Program-made: the position numbers and the translations under genes
Assembly (NCBI RefSeq): GCF_023159225.1
Contig: NC_063180.1
Coordinates: 9,297,297 to 9,361,296, forward strand
Reading direction: 5' to 3'
Length of the DNA stretch: 64,000 nt
DNA from: Perognathus longimembris pacificus
Taxonomy: Eukaryota > Chordata > Mammalia > Rodentia > Heteromyidae
In this document: one piece after another, positions 48,435 through 60,015 of the stretch
Layout of the letters: each line of letters opens with the position of its first letter
How positions within the stretch are numbered: position 1 is the stretch's first letter
The notes under the pieces: generated by a model
What the model saw: the letters and a program-made list of their open reading frames with translations, nothing else
Told to the model about the DNA's origin: nothing
Databases searched by the model: none

Positions 48435-48775
48435 TTATTTATTTTTTTTGGAGATTGTAAAATTTATTTTTTAATTAAGTTATTTTATTGTTTTTGTAAA
48501 GGTGATGCACAGAGGGGTTATAGTTAAATAAATCACTTAATGAGTACATTTCTTTTCCCTTCCCTTGCTTCCTCCTAGTTGCTTCCTCCTGCCTACCCCC
48601 CCCCCCCAAGTTATATAGCTCATCTTCAACATACTGCTTCATTTGTTCACCCTTTACCCACCATTTCTGTGCTCCCTCACCCTCCCTCAAGCAGATAAAC
48701 TTACATGCAAGATAAAAGGTAGAAAAAACAAAAATAACAACAAAAGAAACACAAAAACTTCTTGTTTCCATTTCT
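48435..48775 (-). mobile_element. L1 3' end, diverged
   Basis: 'gtgatgcacagaggggttat' followed by a C-run at 48597-48608 and AAAC words, the order of a reversed lineage B-like 3'UTR, of a different subtype. Confidence 0.65.
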
Positions 48776-50554
48776 AGCAGTTCAATTAAATAAATATCCC
48801 TTCATATGATGACATGCACAGAGCTAGCAAGTCTGCACTACCTCTTTCTGTACCTTATTTTCTTAATGAGGAAAAGGAATCAGGATTTTTTTTAAGTTCA
48901 TGTTTTCTCAGGCTGCCTGTTTTATGAAGCCAGAAGCAAACTTGACTCCTAAGCTTGTCAGGCATGTAATAAGCATTGGGAAGCCCTAATGTACTTGTAA
49001 CTGTGATAATTTCTATCAGATGGAGATACAAAGATATTCATGAATCTGTTCACTCATCCACTTAAGAAGTTTCATTTATGGAGGTACCATTCTATTTGAT
49101 ATAATGGAAAGAATATGAATGATGTATAGGAAATCATCTGTATCTACTGAAATGAGATAGCCCATCAGGAGCAACTTAAGACGTCGCTTGCAGGCATTAC
49201 ACCATCTTAAGTACAATCCTTGCATACATAGTGGATTTATTATTAATAACTTTGCACATAGCATGGTCACTCAGGAATATAATGTTCTCCGGTATACAAA
49301 CCAGGAGCACATAGTACAGTGCTTATTGTGTATTGAAGGGGAAGGTAGATAAGAACAGTCTTCCACTGAACCAGTGGGCCAACTGAACAGGCATTCCAAA
49401 GCAGGAAGTCTCACAACAAAGTAATTTTCAGCAAGACGGCTCTTCCTCCCTTTTTTTTCTGTAAGGTGTAATAATGCTATTTTGCTAAGGTTCTTAATGT
49501 ATTTTAATCTTTGGCATGGAATGGGAAGTATGACTTGGAATTTTTCTCCAGCTAAATCTGCTTCTGTTTCTACTAAGAACGAGCACAACATCAACTCATT
49601 TACTTCCTGGATGGAGGTAATAGTTGGAGATTTTCTTCTTCAATTGGAAAGAAAAATTTGTGCTCTCTGTCAACAATCAGAGAGGGACCCAGCCTCCCCA
49701 GGGCATGAGTTTCTTCTGCAGGATCACAGCTGGGGTTTGGTGCTGGTTTGATTGAATCATGGGCCTTGCATCTCCCCAGCAGGGAAAACTAATGCTGGCG
49801 TGTGAAGCCATGCTTCTTATACAAGGTGGAAACATTCCTATTTTCTCCACTGGGGATGAACATTTTCAGACCAAATAAGAAACAACTATCATCAGATAAA
49901 AAATATCTATTTTCCAAATATAAATCATGTTGTGATAACCTTTTCTTTTCTTTCTGTGATAAGCTACTTTCTCTTCTACAGACGTTTTTCTGTTGATTTT
50001 ATGTGACTCAAATTTGATCATCTTATTGCAGAATGCCATATGTTTATGATTTTCTTAAGACCAGACGGTTTTCAGATATTACTTCCATTAAGTTGTGAAA
50101 GTTTAAAAATAAAATGTTTGGCACACAAAAGGTGCTAATATACCAACAAACAGTGCCCTTATATCTTGCATGAAACTTGTTATTATAGGAATGGAAAAAA
50201 AAACCCAAAGTTTTAGGAATTGAAATGGTTTCAGAGGTCATCTTGTTTGACCTGCCAAAGAAGTTTGGAATAATTTCTGTGGCTAAGGATGCTAACAGCA
50301 CTTGGAAGAAAACATTTTCATCTGAATAATATGAGCACAAAAAAACATTAGTTAGAAGTGTTCTCTCCAGAAATGATTTTTTAGTACATGTTATTTTTAT
50401 TTTCTCTATATTAGAGGCAAATGTTTTCATCTATTTTTCTGAAATATTTTGTTAATTATCATATACTTTCTCAATAAAATTACTAATTAAATGTGATTCA
50501 TTAATTAGTTGTTAACCAAAATAAATTATTTTCATTAATTAATTCTGATGTCTT
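48776..50554. other. Unrecognised DNA
   Basis: No repeat or exon recognised. Open frames on both strands (up to 128 codons at 50044-50430) show no known protein. Confidence 0.4.
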
Positions 50555-50700
50555 TTTTTGGAAATACTTTTATTATCTCTAAATAGTTTTACAAAGGAGT
50601 TGCCATTCAACAAAGTATTTTATGAACACAGTTTGTCTTGATCAATGTCACATTTTTTTTGACATTCTTACCCATATCACACAATTTACCCCTTCCCTTA
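50555..50700 (-). mobile_element. Possible L1-type 3'UTR fragment
   Basis: 'gttttacaaaggagttgcca' and 'ttgatcaatgtcacattttt' resemble the block at 30512-30720. Confidence 0.4.
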
Positions 50701-51205
50701 TGTTGGGAAAATAGAGGAGAAGGGAAAAGGAATAGGCCAGACTTGATCCTCAACAGGTGAGGAACAGCGGGGGACACAAACCTTCCCATGGGTTTGGAGG
50801 TTGTGCTGCTGACTGGCTTTTGGGGGTGGGCTTATAAAGGGCTTAACAAGGAAATAGAAAATAGAAAAGGGGTTATGGTCCCAGGGTGATGTCTTTGACC
50901 AGCCTCCACAGTGGAATGCTCCACGTGGGCTGAGGGGCTATTGTCCCTTGGGGACCAAGGGTCGTGTCCTTGGCCCAGCCTGGATGGGAACTGCCTTGGA
51001 CAGGCATGTAATCAAGCTTGTTGTCTTGCTTGACCTCAGGAATGAGGCAGGAATCAATCCTTCACCTCACTTACTAATTCTAACTTTCCTGGCCTTGATC
51101 ACATAAGAGTCTGTATTTGTCCCTTGGTTATGAGAAATGAAAAATAAGAAATCAAGATAGATATGGACAGGAGAGGAAAACAGTGAAAGAATGGTGAACA
51201 AGTCA
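50701..51205. other. GC-richer block, possible LTR
   Basis: It begins TGTTGGGAAAATAG and holds 'gggcttataaagggctt', a TATA-like word, in a GC-richer context. This could be an LTR, but no matching right end or target duplication was found. Confidence 0.3.
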
Positions 51206-51215
51206 GGGGAGGGGG

Positions 51216-51264
<49 letters not shown>

Positions 51265-51270
51265 CAGAGA
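51206..51270 (+). repeat. (GA)n/(GACA)n microsatellite
   Basis: GA run followed by GACAGA units. Confidence 0.85.
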
Positions 51271-52837
51271 ATATGAATGATTAAAATGTAGAATACAAAG
51301 AGTCAGAGAAACACTGACTGGGTCATACTCTGGCCATGAAAAGATCAGACATATTTCCCTCCAAGGGAGTACTGTTAGTCCCCTTATCCAGCATGTCTGA
51401 TACTCAGCTGTCTCTACTAATTCTTTGACATGGAGCCAAATGAGTCTCTGATTTCAGCTCTTTATTCTATGAACCCCCCAGCCCCACACTATCACAGTAT
51501 GTTTATTTGAAAAGATTAAACTGCTATTCCAAAACCATCTTGAGGATAAATCATAAGCATTGCAGCAATTAGCACCTGAATTCTGTCATACAAGCTTTGC
51601 ATGTCAAAATTTATTTATTTTTCTTTTAAAAAATTATTTATTTTTATTTGTTTAATTTATTTATTTTAAATTTATTTTAATTTTAATTATAAGCAGTCTG
51701 CCTAAGAATACAGATTTAAGCCCCCACCTGTGGCGGTGGTGGCAGTGCAGGGAGGTGCGACAAAGGTGGATGTGGGAGCAGAGACAGCATGCTTGCCGGA
51801 TTTCCCCTTATCTTCATGCTATAATATAACTCCAAGATTCAGGTGGTGTTTGTGTGGGGCTGCATTCTCCTAGCTATTTGTCTCCATTTTTAGCAACCAC
51901 TCTTTAGATGTGAGCAAGAGGGAGAGATGGAACTGGATAGTGTAGTTTTGAACCATGCTGAGGACATCACAAGTCAGGATCTTATTTCAATGAACAATGG
52001 ACACAGAGACCCTGTGTGTCAGGCATTTTGCATTTAGTATTTTGTCACCAAATGCATTACATTGTATTGTTGGACACTTTAATATATTCAATGCTCTTTA
52101 CCTTTTATGTATTTTGTATTTTATTTCTTCTATAAGCATGTTTAATTTTCTCATTTAGTATTTCAAATTAAGTTAGCATTCTTTCTATAAGCCTGTGTAC
52201 CACTAAAAGGATATATAGTACAGAAATGGCTCTCTTAAGCAAAGTATTTCAATCAGTCTACAATTTAGTAACATTGAAAATACTGGACTCTCTTGTTGTT
52301 TACAAACATTTGGGAAGCATATAAATGTTTAGTATTTAACATTTATAAATGTACTTTTTATTTGTTTGGAAATGTTATTTTCTCATAAAGAGATGATTTA
52401 TATGGTATTTTCATTTTTACATTATCCATAGGCCCTAGTCTAAGCACCAGTGTCAACCACCAGAGACTAAGAATTATGAATTCTACCCTTAGAGAGTTAT
52501 TCCTTTAATTAGAGTGATAGGCTTTGGAAGGTTTCCTATGCTTCAACTAGTAACCCTAGGGTATCCTTAAATGTTATATAGTCATCAATTACCCAGAACA
52601 AACCCATTATATACTATACAAATCATCAAAAGATGGATGAGCTTGCCACTGGAAAAAAAACAAACAGTAAAGGCAGCCACAGACTGAGATGTTGCCAAAA
52701 TATAGAATAAATGATTCCCAGGACACTAGGAGAAGAAATAAAACTTGATAAAAAAAATCATGGTAAATATTGCCAAGGCTTTATGGTGCAGGATACATTC
52801 CTGAAACTCAAGTTCTCTTATCTGGTTGGCATGGTTG
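51271..52837. other. Unrecognised DNA
   Basis: AT-rich (notably the ATTT-rich 51600-51690) with a short GC-rich patch at 51720-51800 ('tgtggcggtggtggcagtgc'). Nothing recognised. Confidence 0.4.
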
Positions 52838-52905
52838 AATAGAGACTGTCAGATTTTAGAATCAGACATCTGGGCTTGGATTCTGGTAGAGACTTTTATT
52901 CCTCT
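52838..52905 (+). repeat. MIR fragment
   Basis: 'ttttagaatcagacatctgg' and 'gcttggattctggtagagac' match the 5' half of MIR. Confidence 0.5.
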
Positions 52906-52919
52906 AATTCAACCTCTAA

Positions 52920-53230
52920 TTTACTCGCTATTGGTGTGCCACAATGCCAGACACTAGAGATAGAATTGAGGACAAGATTTTTGTTTCCTGGAGTTTCATC
53001 GAGTAACAATTTAAATAATTAGTTATCTATTAGATAGGATGGTGATAAATGCTACCCAGTAGTCAAGCTTTTCCTGAGAAAGTTCCAGTTAGGTTAGGAG
53101 TAGAGGGTAAGTGAAGTTTAGGAAGCTTCCCCAGAGGCAATCATGTTAAATCAAGTCAATTGGAGTCAACTCGAGTCAGGACAGGATGCAAAGGCATCTG
53201 GAGAGTTGTAGGGAGAAGAACCATGTGTTG
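52920..53230 (+). repeat. L2-like remnant
   Basis: 'caatgccagacactagagat' then 'gataggatggtgataaatgc' and 'aggaagcttccccagaggc' follow an L2 3'-region order known from other mammals. Heavily diverged. Confidence 0.45.
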
Positions 53231-53703
53231 CATTGCAAATGTGATGATGCATCCAGAGCATACAGGGTTGGCAGACTATGCAGGCTCCTTACCTCTGCAG
53301 GGATAAGTGACATTTTGCATATAGTGTCATTGAAGGTGATACCTTTTTAGAATTGACACAAGAAGGATGAAAGGATTAATTTTATAAAACTCCTACCCAC
53401 ACATTTAGGGAAGACTACAAACTAGAATCACAATTTTGGAATGTGACCTTGATATTATTTAGACTAAAAGATTTTAGAACTAAAATAAGGCCTGAGAAAT
53501 CCTGGATAACTCTTTATAGATGAGACCAATCAAAAGGAGATTATTATGTACTCTAGGTTACAAAGTCATTCAGATACAAATATCTTATCTGATTTTGAAT
53601 TTATTCATCTTTATTTTACCCTATGCAGTATTTCAAACTGAAATACTTATTTTTATATTACTTTAGATTCTATATTAACTGATGGTGTCAAAATTTGCTT
53701 TTC
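53231..53703. other. Unrecognised AT-rich DNA
   Basis: Nothing recognised. Confidence 0.45.
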
Positions 53704-53791
53704 TAGTGGACCTGTGGATCAAAGTGATAGAGTGGTATCCTTAAGCAAAAGAGCTCAGAGAGAGTGCCCAGGCCCTGAATTCAAGCCCCAT
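53704..53791 (+). mobile_element. SINE right half, split by an LTR
   Basis: ID-like right half ('agtgatagagtggtatcctt', 'gcccaggccctgaattcaag', 'cccca'). The SINE resumes at 54372-54390 with 'gactgacacaaaa', its normal continuation. Confidence 0.65.
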
Positions 53792-54365
53792 TGTTGGGGT
53801 TCAGCTTTGGCCTTGAGGGGGAAGGGCAAAAGAGAGCGCTCCCAAGACGCAGCCCTTCCCCCAGCCCTGGGGGAATGCGGAAACAGGCCACAATTCTCTG
53901 GGTCCAGAAGCAGAAGAACTGGCTTTGTGACCAGCCCCCCAACTTTCTCACCAGCCCATGTGCTCCCCATCTTTGCGGGCTTTGCCCAATGGGGTGGTGC
54001 TATCCAGGTGACGTTAGCTCATGAGGAGGTCTTATGACAAGCTTGCCAGCCTATCGCCAGCTATTGGTCAATCACCACTTTTCTCGTCACCCCTATTATG
54101 TCAACTGTTAGCCACTCCCTTATTAAATCAGATTTGCTCTTGAAGCCTCTCCAAGACCCGTCTGAGCCTGGCTTCCTTCATGGGTAAGGAGGGAGGACAA
54201 GGGATCTCGTATGGCCGTGTGCACCTGAGGTCTTTCCTGAGCCCCACACTCCACTATGGCCTTACCTGCGGGTCGGGTGACCAGGGGAGAGGGTGAGAAA
54301 GGGAGTGATTAGATTAGAGTAGAGCCTGACACCCCCGTGCCAGGGGAGGCAACCCGAGCCCAGCA
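53792..54365 (+). mobile_element. Solo LTR inserted in a SINE
   Basis: A 574-bp block starts TGTTGG and ends CCCAGCA, giving TG...CA ends. The 6-mer ccccat flanks it exactly (53786-53791 and 54366-54371). A 6-bp target duplication is typical of class II (ERVK-like) retroviruses. The interrupted SINE reads continuously when the block and one repeat are ignored. An ATTAAA polyA-like signal lies near 54121. No gag, pol or env is present, so it is a recombined solo LTR. Confidence 0.8.
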
Positions 54366-54559
54366 CCCCATGACTGACACAAAATAATTTGGTTGTCTTT
54401 CTTAATTAAGACATAATATTTGCAAATAAAGTAAGAATTTGAACTCAGGTCAGCCTTATATGAAAACCCATAGTCTTTATAAATAATGAGTAATGGAATA
54501 AATCAAGTTATATTGATGGAGTGAGTGAATGTAGGAAGCTTTACAACATCATAAGGCAT

Positions 54560-54612
54560 CTGTCTGTCTGTCTGTGTGTGAGTGTGCGTGCATGCGCCAT
54601 GCACACATGCCC
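54560..54612 (+). repeat. Alternating TG/CA-rich simple sequence
   Basis: TCTG units pass into TGTGTG, then 'gcgtgcatgcgccatgcac', an alternating purine-pyrimidine, partly palindromic tract with Z-DNA potential. Confidence 0.6.
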
Positions 54613-55575
54613 GCAACAGTTCTGAGGTTTTAATTTAGGACCTAGGTGTCCCTTATCTTTTTCATTCAAGTCTGGCACTGTACTATTTGAGCCATACCTC
54701 CACTGCAAGTTTTATTTTTTCTTCTTTATTGTCAAGGTGAAGTGCAGAGGGGTTACAGTTTCATATGTAAGGCAAGTACATTTCTTATCCAATTTGTTAC
54801 TTTGTCCCTCATTCTCCCCCTCCTCCCCATCTCCTTGTCCCCTCCATGAGTTGTACAGTTGGTTTATGTCAAATGGTTTTGTAAGTGTTGAATGGTTTGT
54901 CTTTTTGTCCTTTGTCTCTCAATTTTGATATTCCCTTTTCTTTCTTTAGTTCCAACATACCTATATACCTATATCCAGGGTACTAAGATAAGATACAATG
55001 ATAGCAGGGGTAAAACTATGGGAATGGAATATGAGAGGGAAGAAAAAGGTATGGTTTCACATGGCATTGCTAAAATATGAAACCAACTGAGATGCCACTC
55101 AGTAGATGAGTAGATCAGGAAAATGTGGTACATATACACACAGTGGAATTCTCTGCCTCTGTCAGAAAGAATGACACTTCCCCATTCATAAGGAAGTGGA
55201 AGGACTTGGAAAAAATCATACTAAGTGAAGTGAGCCAGACCCAAAGAAACACAGACTCTATGGTTTCCCTCATGTGGAATAATTAGTACATGTCTAGGCT
55301 AGTCATAGCAGAAGATCACAATAGCCCAAAAGCTATGCCTGTATGAACACATAAGATGATGATAAACAAAATGAACTCCAAGTTATAGAAACAAGTGGTA
55401 TATGATTGTTGTAATTATTTTCAACATGCCATGTGAATCCACTGCAAGTTTTTTTGGTGGTTAATTGGAGCTAAGAGTCTCACAGATTTTCTTCCCTGAG
55501 CCGACTTCAAATCCCCATCCTGGGTCTCCTAAGCAGCTTGGATTATAGGCATGAGACACTAGCTGTGAGGCATCA
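54605..55575 (-). mobile_element. B1/ID SINE split by an L1
   Basis: Reversed SINE: right half at 54605-54712, left half at 55438-55575 ('gttaattggagctaagagtc', 'ggattataggcatgagacac'). The middle is the L1 at 54713-55437. The 14-bp word tccactgcaagttt is duplicated at the two junctions. Confidence 0.8.
54713..55437 (-). mobile_element. Twin-primed L1 inside a SINE
   Basis: 54713-55077 is the lineage B 3'UTR in reverse, with its T-rich tail. 55078-55437 reads forward from the ORF2 end ('atgtggtacatatacacaca') into the 3'UTR ('tcaacatgccatgtgaa'). Both parts meet at the same L1 position (around 'gccatgtgaa'), the pattern of twin priming. An exact 14-bp target-site duplication (54699-54712 and 55438-55451) proves a single insertion event. 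Confidence 0.88.
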
Positions 55576-56497
55576 TTTTAATAGAGCAACTTCAATTTTA
55601 ATTTTGAGAACATGTAGAATTTTTTGATAGTTTTTAAATAGAATCCAACTCCAGCAAGAATGAAAGAGGATATATCATCTGAACCTAAAATTGATGGGAT
55701 ATTTGAAAATAATGAACCAGTGACTCCCCAGTTTGGCAGCAAAAGCAAATGGGTCAGGGTTTCATGGCTATCCTCATTACAGGCTCCACAGCAATGAAAA
55801 CATTGGAGCCATGAACTCCCCTTTGGGTGTTTGCTCTAGATCCAGAGGCCTTGATGGAAATAGCCAGCTGAGCAAGGGACAATGGCATGCTTGGAGTGAG
55901 GAGACAAAGGGATATTGACCTTCACTTCTTACTGAGAGAGGATGGACATTGTGTACTACTAATGTTATCGGCAATAGGGATTCTATGAAATAAGAAAGGT
56001 GGTTTAATGTTTGGTGTCTGAAGGAAACTATTACATTACAATATTTCTGAACACCGATGAAAGTAGGAATTTAAAAGTAAGACTAAGTAATGAATACTTT
56101 AAATGTGCCTTAGTAGGATTTTCAGTGGTATTATGACAAAGACTGAACAATTACCTTAAAGCAAATAGAAGATAGATTGAAAGCAAAGATATATCATTCA
56201 AATATTATATTAAAAGCGAGAGCAAGAATTAAATATAATATGCAAATACTCTTTTTTTCGTTGAAAGACAATAGCTTTAGTACTCACCAACTGACCAATT
56301 GCATGAAATAACAGAATTGTTAGGGGGAGATAGATGTATGAAACCTGAGGCTTCATGTTATTTTTAAAATTATTCTAGCTCTATTTCAGAAGCAGTAAAC
56401 CCTACTAAAAAGATCTTGTCTGTGTTGTCACAATGAATTGTCTGACACTTTTTCTCATGACATTTTTCCCATGATATTTTTTTCAGAAAAAAATTCC

Positions 56498-56499
<2 letters not shown>
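55576..56499. other. Unrecognised AT-rich DNA
   Basis: Nothing recognised. Confidence 0.45.

Positions 56500-56544
<45 letters not shown>
56500..56544 (+). repeat. (CA)n microsatellite
   Basis: Pure CA run of about 45 bases. Confidence 0.95.
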
Positions 56545-56546
<2 letters not shown>

Positions 56547-57764
56547 CAAACACACTTGCATAGATAAAGAAAAGGTGGTTTATAATTATTGGCTCTGATA
56601 GATACTATTATGTGTGATCTCATCTTATTCTATATCCTCTATCACTGAAGAGAAGGTGCTGGTTTATTCAGTTCTTTGAGTTTCAATAAGGTACTTCAAG
56701 AAAGAAGTCTTAAGATGCCACTGTATGTACAGATCACAACACCATGCTTATTGTCTCAGAGGATTTCAATGAATATCAGAGGCAATAGGCACCTGCAAAT
56801 TTCTAGAAAGAAAATGTCTTGATAAAGAATCCAGGTGTTTTGTCTACTGACTGAGCCTTCTCTGTGCTCCATGTCATCCCTGAGTTTATAAAATTTCCTT
56901 CCCAGGAATTTGATAAATGAAGATTTATTGACCACTAGCAAGAGATGTTAATGGTTACTACATAATGAAGTCTGAGTATTTTAAACAGATGTACTCATTT
57001 AACCTCTATAAAAAACCTTATAAAATACACTGTTTTCCCATGTTTCTTTGATAGAAAGAATGAAGCTCAAGACAATAAATGGAAACTGCTCAATATCGCA
57101 ACTTCCACCTGGTCTTTAGTTTTACTAAGTCCAAGTCCATTGTTTTAACTGTTCACCATTACATCTCCAAACTTTGATGCAGTTTTTATCCACTCTTCCT
57201 TAGCAAGCCAATGCCTTGTCAGATTCATTTTGTGCCTTTCATACTTGAGTTGCAGCATTTGGACTTTACAGTTTGCAGGAAAATATTCCAGAAAGGCCCT
57301 GCATGCCAGGTATTTATAGGAAGGACTTTTTATCATCTATAAAGGTATTGGTGCTGTTTTGGGAACTTAGATTGGATTGTGGCCTCCAGGAATTGCCAAA
57401 TAAAGATCATCAAAGGAGAGCAACTGAAAGCAGTTTTTTCTTGTTTTTTTTTTTTTTTTTTTGTTTAGGAACCCTTTCAGGTTCTCAACTCCTATAGTAC
57501 TCCTCTGAGTGTTTTCTATGCTTGTGTGCTCATAAAACTGCACTGAGGCGCAATAGTCTCATTCCATTTACTCATCACCAGCTACTCATTGAGTCTTCAC
57601 GGCATCATTCAAAATGAAAATAAGTGCTCTGTTGTTGTTTTTGACCATTTATGTCCATGTACCTTTAAAAATGATGTGTAATAAAAGTCCTCTTACCATC
57701 AACCTACTCATATACAAATATATTTTAATATCTTTTAGTAGTTTTTTTTAACTGTATTTTTTTC
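56545..57764. other. Unrecognised DNA
   Basis: Contains a poly-T run at 57446-57463 but no clear SINE body next to it. Nothing else recognised. Confidence 0.45.
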
Positions 57765-57860
57765 CTTTTCTTTTTATGTACTGGGGATCAAAACCATGAC
57801 ATTACAATTGCTAGGCAAGCACTTTGCCACTGAGCTAAATAGCCATCCTGCTTTTAGTAG
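57765..57860 (-). mobile_element. ID SINE monomer
   Basis: T-rich tail, 'tgtactggggatcaaaacca', 'gctaggcaagcactttgcca', 'ctgagctaaatagccat'. The reversed classical single-unit ID (alanine tRNA-like), distinct from the dimers. Confidence 0.6.
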
Positions 57861-58029
57861 TAGTAGTACAGAGAGATTTTAATTCAATATGTCACCCCTT
57901 ATATATTTGAATATATAATTTGGAAATACAGTGATGGGTTCTAGAATAAAAATATGGAAATATTAAATTATTCTGTCCCCAATATCAAAGTATTTTTCAA
58001 AAGACTGAAAAAATGAAGCATCAAAACAA

Positions 58030-58098
58030 AAAATGTATCCAATGCCTAATGTATGAAACTGTAATCTCTCTGTAATTCAGTTTGATAATAAAAAAAAA
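58030..58098 (+). mobile_element. L1 3' end, very short
   Basis: Only the last ~70 bp of the 3'UTR: 'atgtatccaatgcctaatgt', 'gtaatctctctgtaattcag', AATAAA and A-run. Confidence 0.75.
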
Positions 58099-58647
58099 TT
58101 TCAAGATCTGAAAGTTAAGCAAAGATAAACAATAACCTGAGCAGCACTTGTCCATGAAAACCCACAGGAGCCTGTTGAGGGAAGTGGGATCTGCAGACTC
58201 CTTGCCTAGGGTGCTTCTTACCCTTCTTACTCAGTTCAGTCCAAATTGCTAGAGGGGTCCAACTTCATTTGATAGAAAGGAAAAACATTGTTTTCCAATT
58301 ATTAGTAAAGGTGACGATTGTGGGAGGAAATGAACAGAGGAAGCTCTACCTCTGTCTAGTTCAAGGCTGTAGAGGACGGAACAATTCTAAAGAATGAATG
58401 GAGAGAGCCCATCAACAGGAAACCACAGAAAGACCTGAGAGGTACCTCATCTTTCCCTGTAAGACAGGGAAAGAAGTGCACACTTAGGGAAGACTAAGCA
58501 GAGTCCTAGAAGGTTTTGAATGTGATCCTCAGAGAAACCTTTTAGCAGAAGATGAAAGCCTTATGCAATCAGTGTGTGCAAGCACAGTCTGTGTCCATAA
58601 TCATAAGGATGAAGGCATGATCTGTAAATAGCTGGATCAAAAATACA
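58099..58647. other. Unrecognised DNA
   Basis: Nothing recognised; slightly GC-richer than its neighbours. Confidence 0.4.
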
Positions 58648-58885
58648 AACAAAGATAGGCCCCCTTAACTCACACCTTTAATCCTAGCTAATCAGAAGGC
58701 TGAGATTTGAGGACCAAAGAAAAACCAACTCATAAGACTCTTATTTCCAAGTAACTACCAAAAAGATGGAAGTGAAGCTGTGGTTCAAGTGGTAGAGAAC
58801 TAGCCTTGAGCAAAAAATCTTAGGGAGAGTGCCTAGGCCCTAAGTTAAGGCCTCAGGCCTGGCCCCCAAAACAGCAACAAAAATA
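58648..58885 (+). mobile_element. B1/ID composite SINE
   Basis: 'aactcacacctttaatccta', then 'aagctgtggttcaagtggta', 'gagaactagccttgagc' and the 'gagagtgcctaggccc' block, with an A-rich tail. Confidence 0.75.
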
Positions 58886-59711
58886 AACCAACAGACAAAA
58901 AAGAAACAAATGATCAAACACCTTAAACAAAGACATCAGTATTGGGATGAGGAAATTGAGATTAACCAAGGAAGTCAATTTGATTAAAACACTACACATG
59001 CATCTGAAACACATGGTGAAACCCTTTGAATGAGTAGCATAAATTAAAAATGAATGACAGGGATATGAAAAAGGTCCTGTCAGGAGTTTGGGTACTAATG
59101 GAAGACAAGAGGGTCAAAAGAGCAAAATATGGTCAAAATACTGTAAGTACATGTATGGAAACATAACAATGAAGCTGGTTGAGGAAAAGACGATAAAATC
59201 ACATTGAAAAAATAAGTAAAATAATGAAGATAATTAGTGGAGCTGCAATGTTGCTGTTTGAAAGATTTCTTTAAATTGATTACTATTTACTTACATTAGT
59301 AAATTTTAAAAGACATGATTTAATATCTGGAATGAAAGAAGAGACAATCACTACTAATTTTAGAACAATTGAAAGCAGTCAAATAATATAATAAGCAAAT
59401 TTATTCCAACAAAATTTATCATTTAGATGAGTAAATTCCTAGTAAAACACACATTATTAACATGTAATAATATCCAGAAAATCTGAGTCATCCCATAGTA
59501 AGCAAAAGCATTGCAATAATTAAAAGTCTCCCCACAAAAAAAATCTTAGGTCCAGATATATTCACTGATAAATTTGATCCAATCATTTTTAGAAGAAATA
59601 ATTCTACCAAAATAGTCGTCATCATATTTTTAATGCATTAAGCATCTAGGCAATCCAAAATTCTCTTTCAAACCTCATCTTCATCTGCCTTTAAGAAAAA
59701 TTTATCTTTAG
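58886..59711. other. Unrecognised AT-rich DNA
   Basis: Nothing recognised. Confidence 0.45.
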
Positions 59712-59934
59712 GGCCTGTGACTCATACCTACACAAAAAGCTGAGATTAAGATTCAAAGCCAGCCCTGGCATGGAAGTCCATGAGACTCCTATCTCCAATT
59801 AACCCCCCCCCCAAAAAAAAAAATATAGAAGTGGAGCTGTGACTCAAATGTCGAGCACTAACCTTGAGCACAAAAGCTTAGGGACAGTTCCCTGGCCCCA
59901 AGTTCAAGCCTCAGGACTGGTGGGCATGTGGGCG

Positions 59935-59935
<1 letters not shown>
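59712..59935 (+). mobile_element. B1/ID composite SINE
   Basis: 'gggcctgtgactcataccta', a linker with a C-run and A-run (59804-59823), then 'gtggagctgtgactcaaatg' and 'ccttgagcacaaaagcttag'. Its tail has turned into the microsatellite that follows. Confidence 0.7.
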
Positions 59936-59984
<49 letters not shown>

Positions 59985-60015
59985 TAGAGAGGGAGAGAGA
60001 GAGAGAGAGAGAAAG
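59933..60015 (+). repeat. (CA)n followed by (GA)n
   Basis: CA run to 59980, then GAAATAGAGAGG and a pure GA run. Compound microsatellite at the SINE 3' end. Confidence 0.95.

Noticed and set aside
50044..50430. 128-codon minus-strand frame
   Set aside because: No familiar domain, AT-rich composition typical of noncoding DNA; not supported as a gene.
55733..55918. 61-codon frame with balanced composition
   Set aside because: Looked exon-like at first, but there is no known protein match, no clear splice sites and a competing antisense frame.
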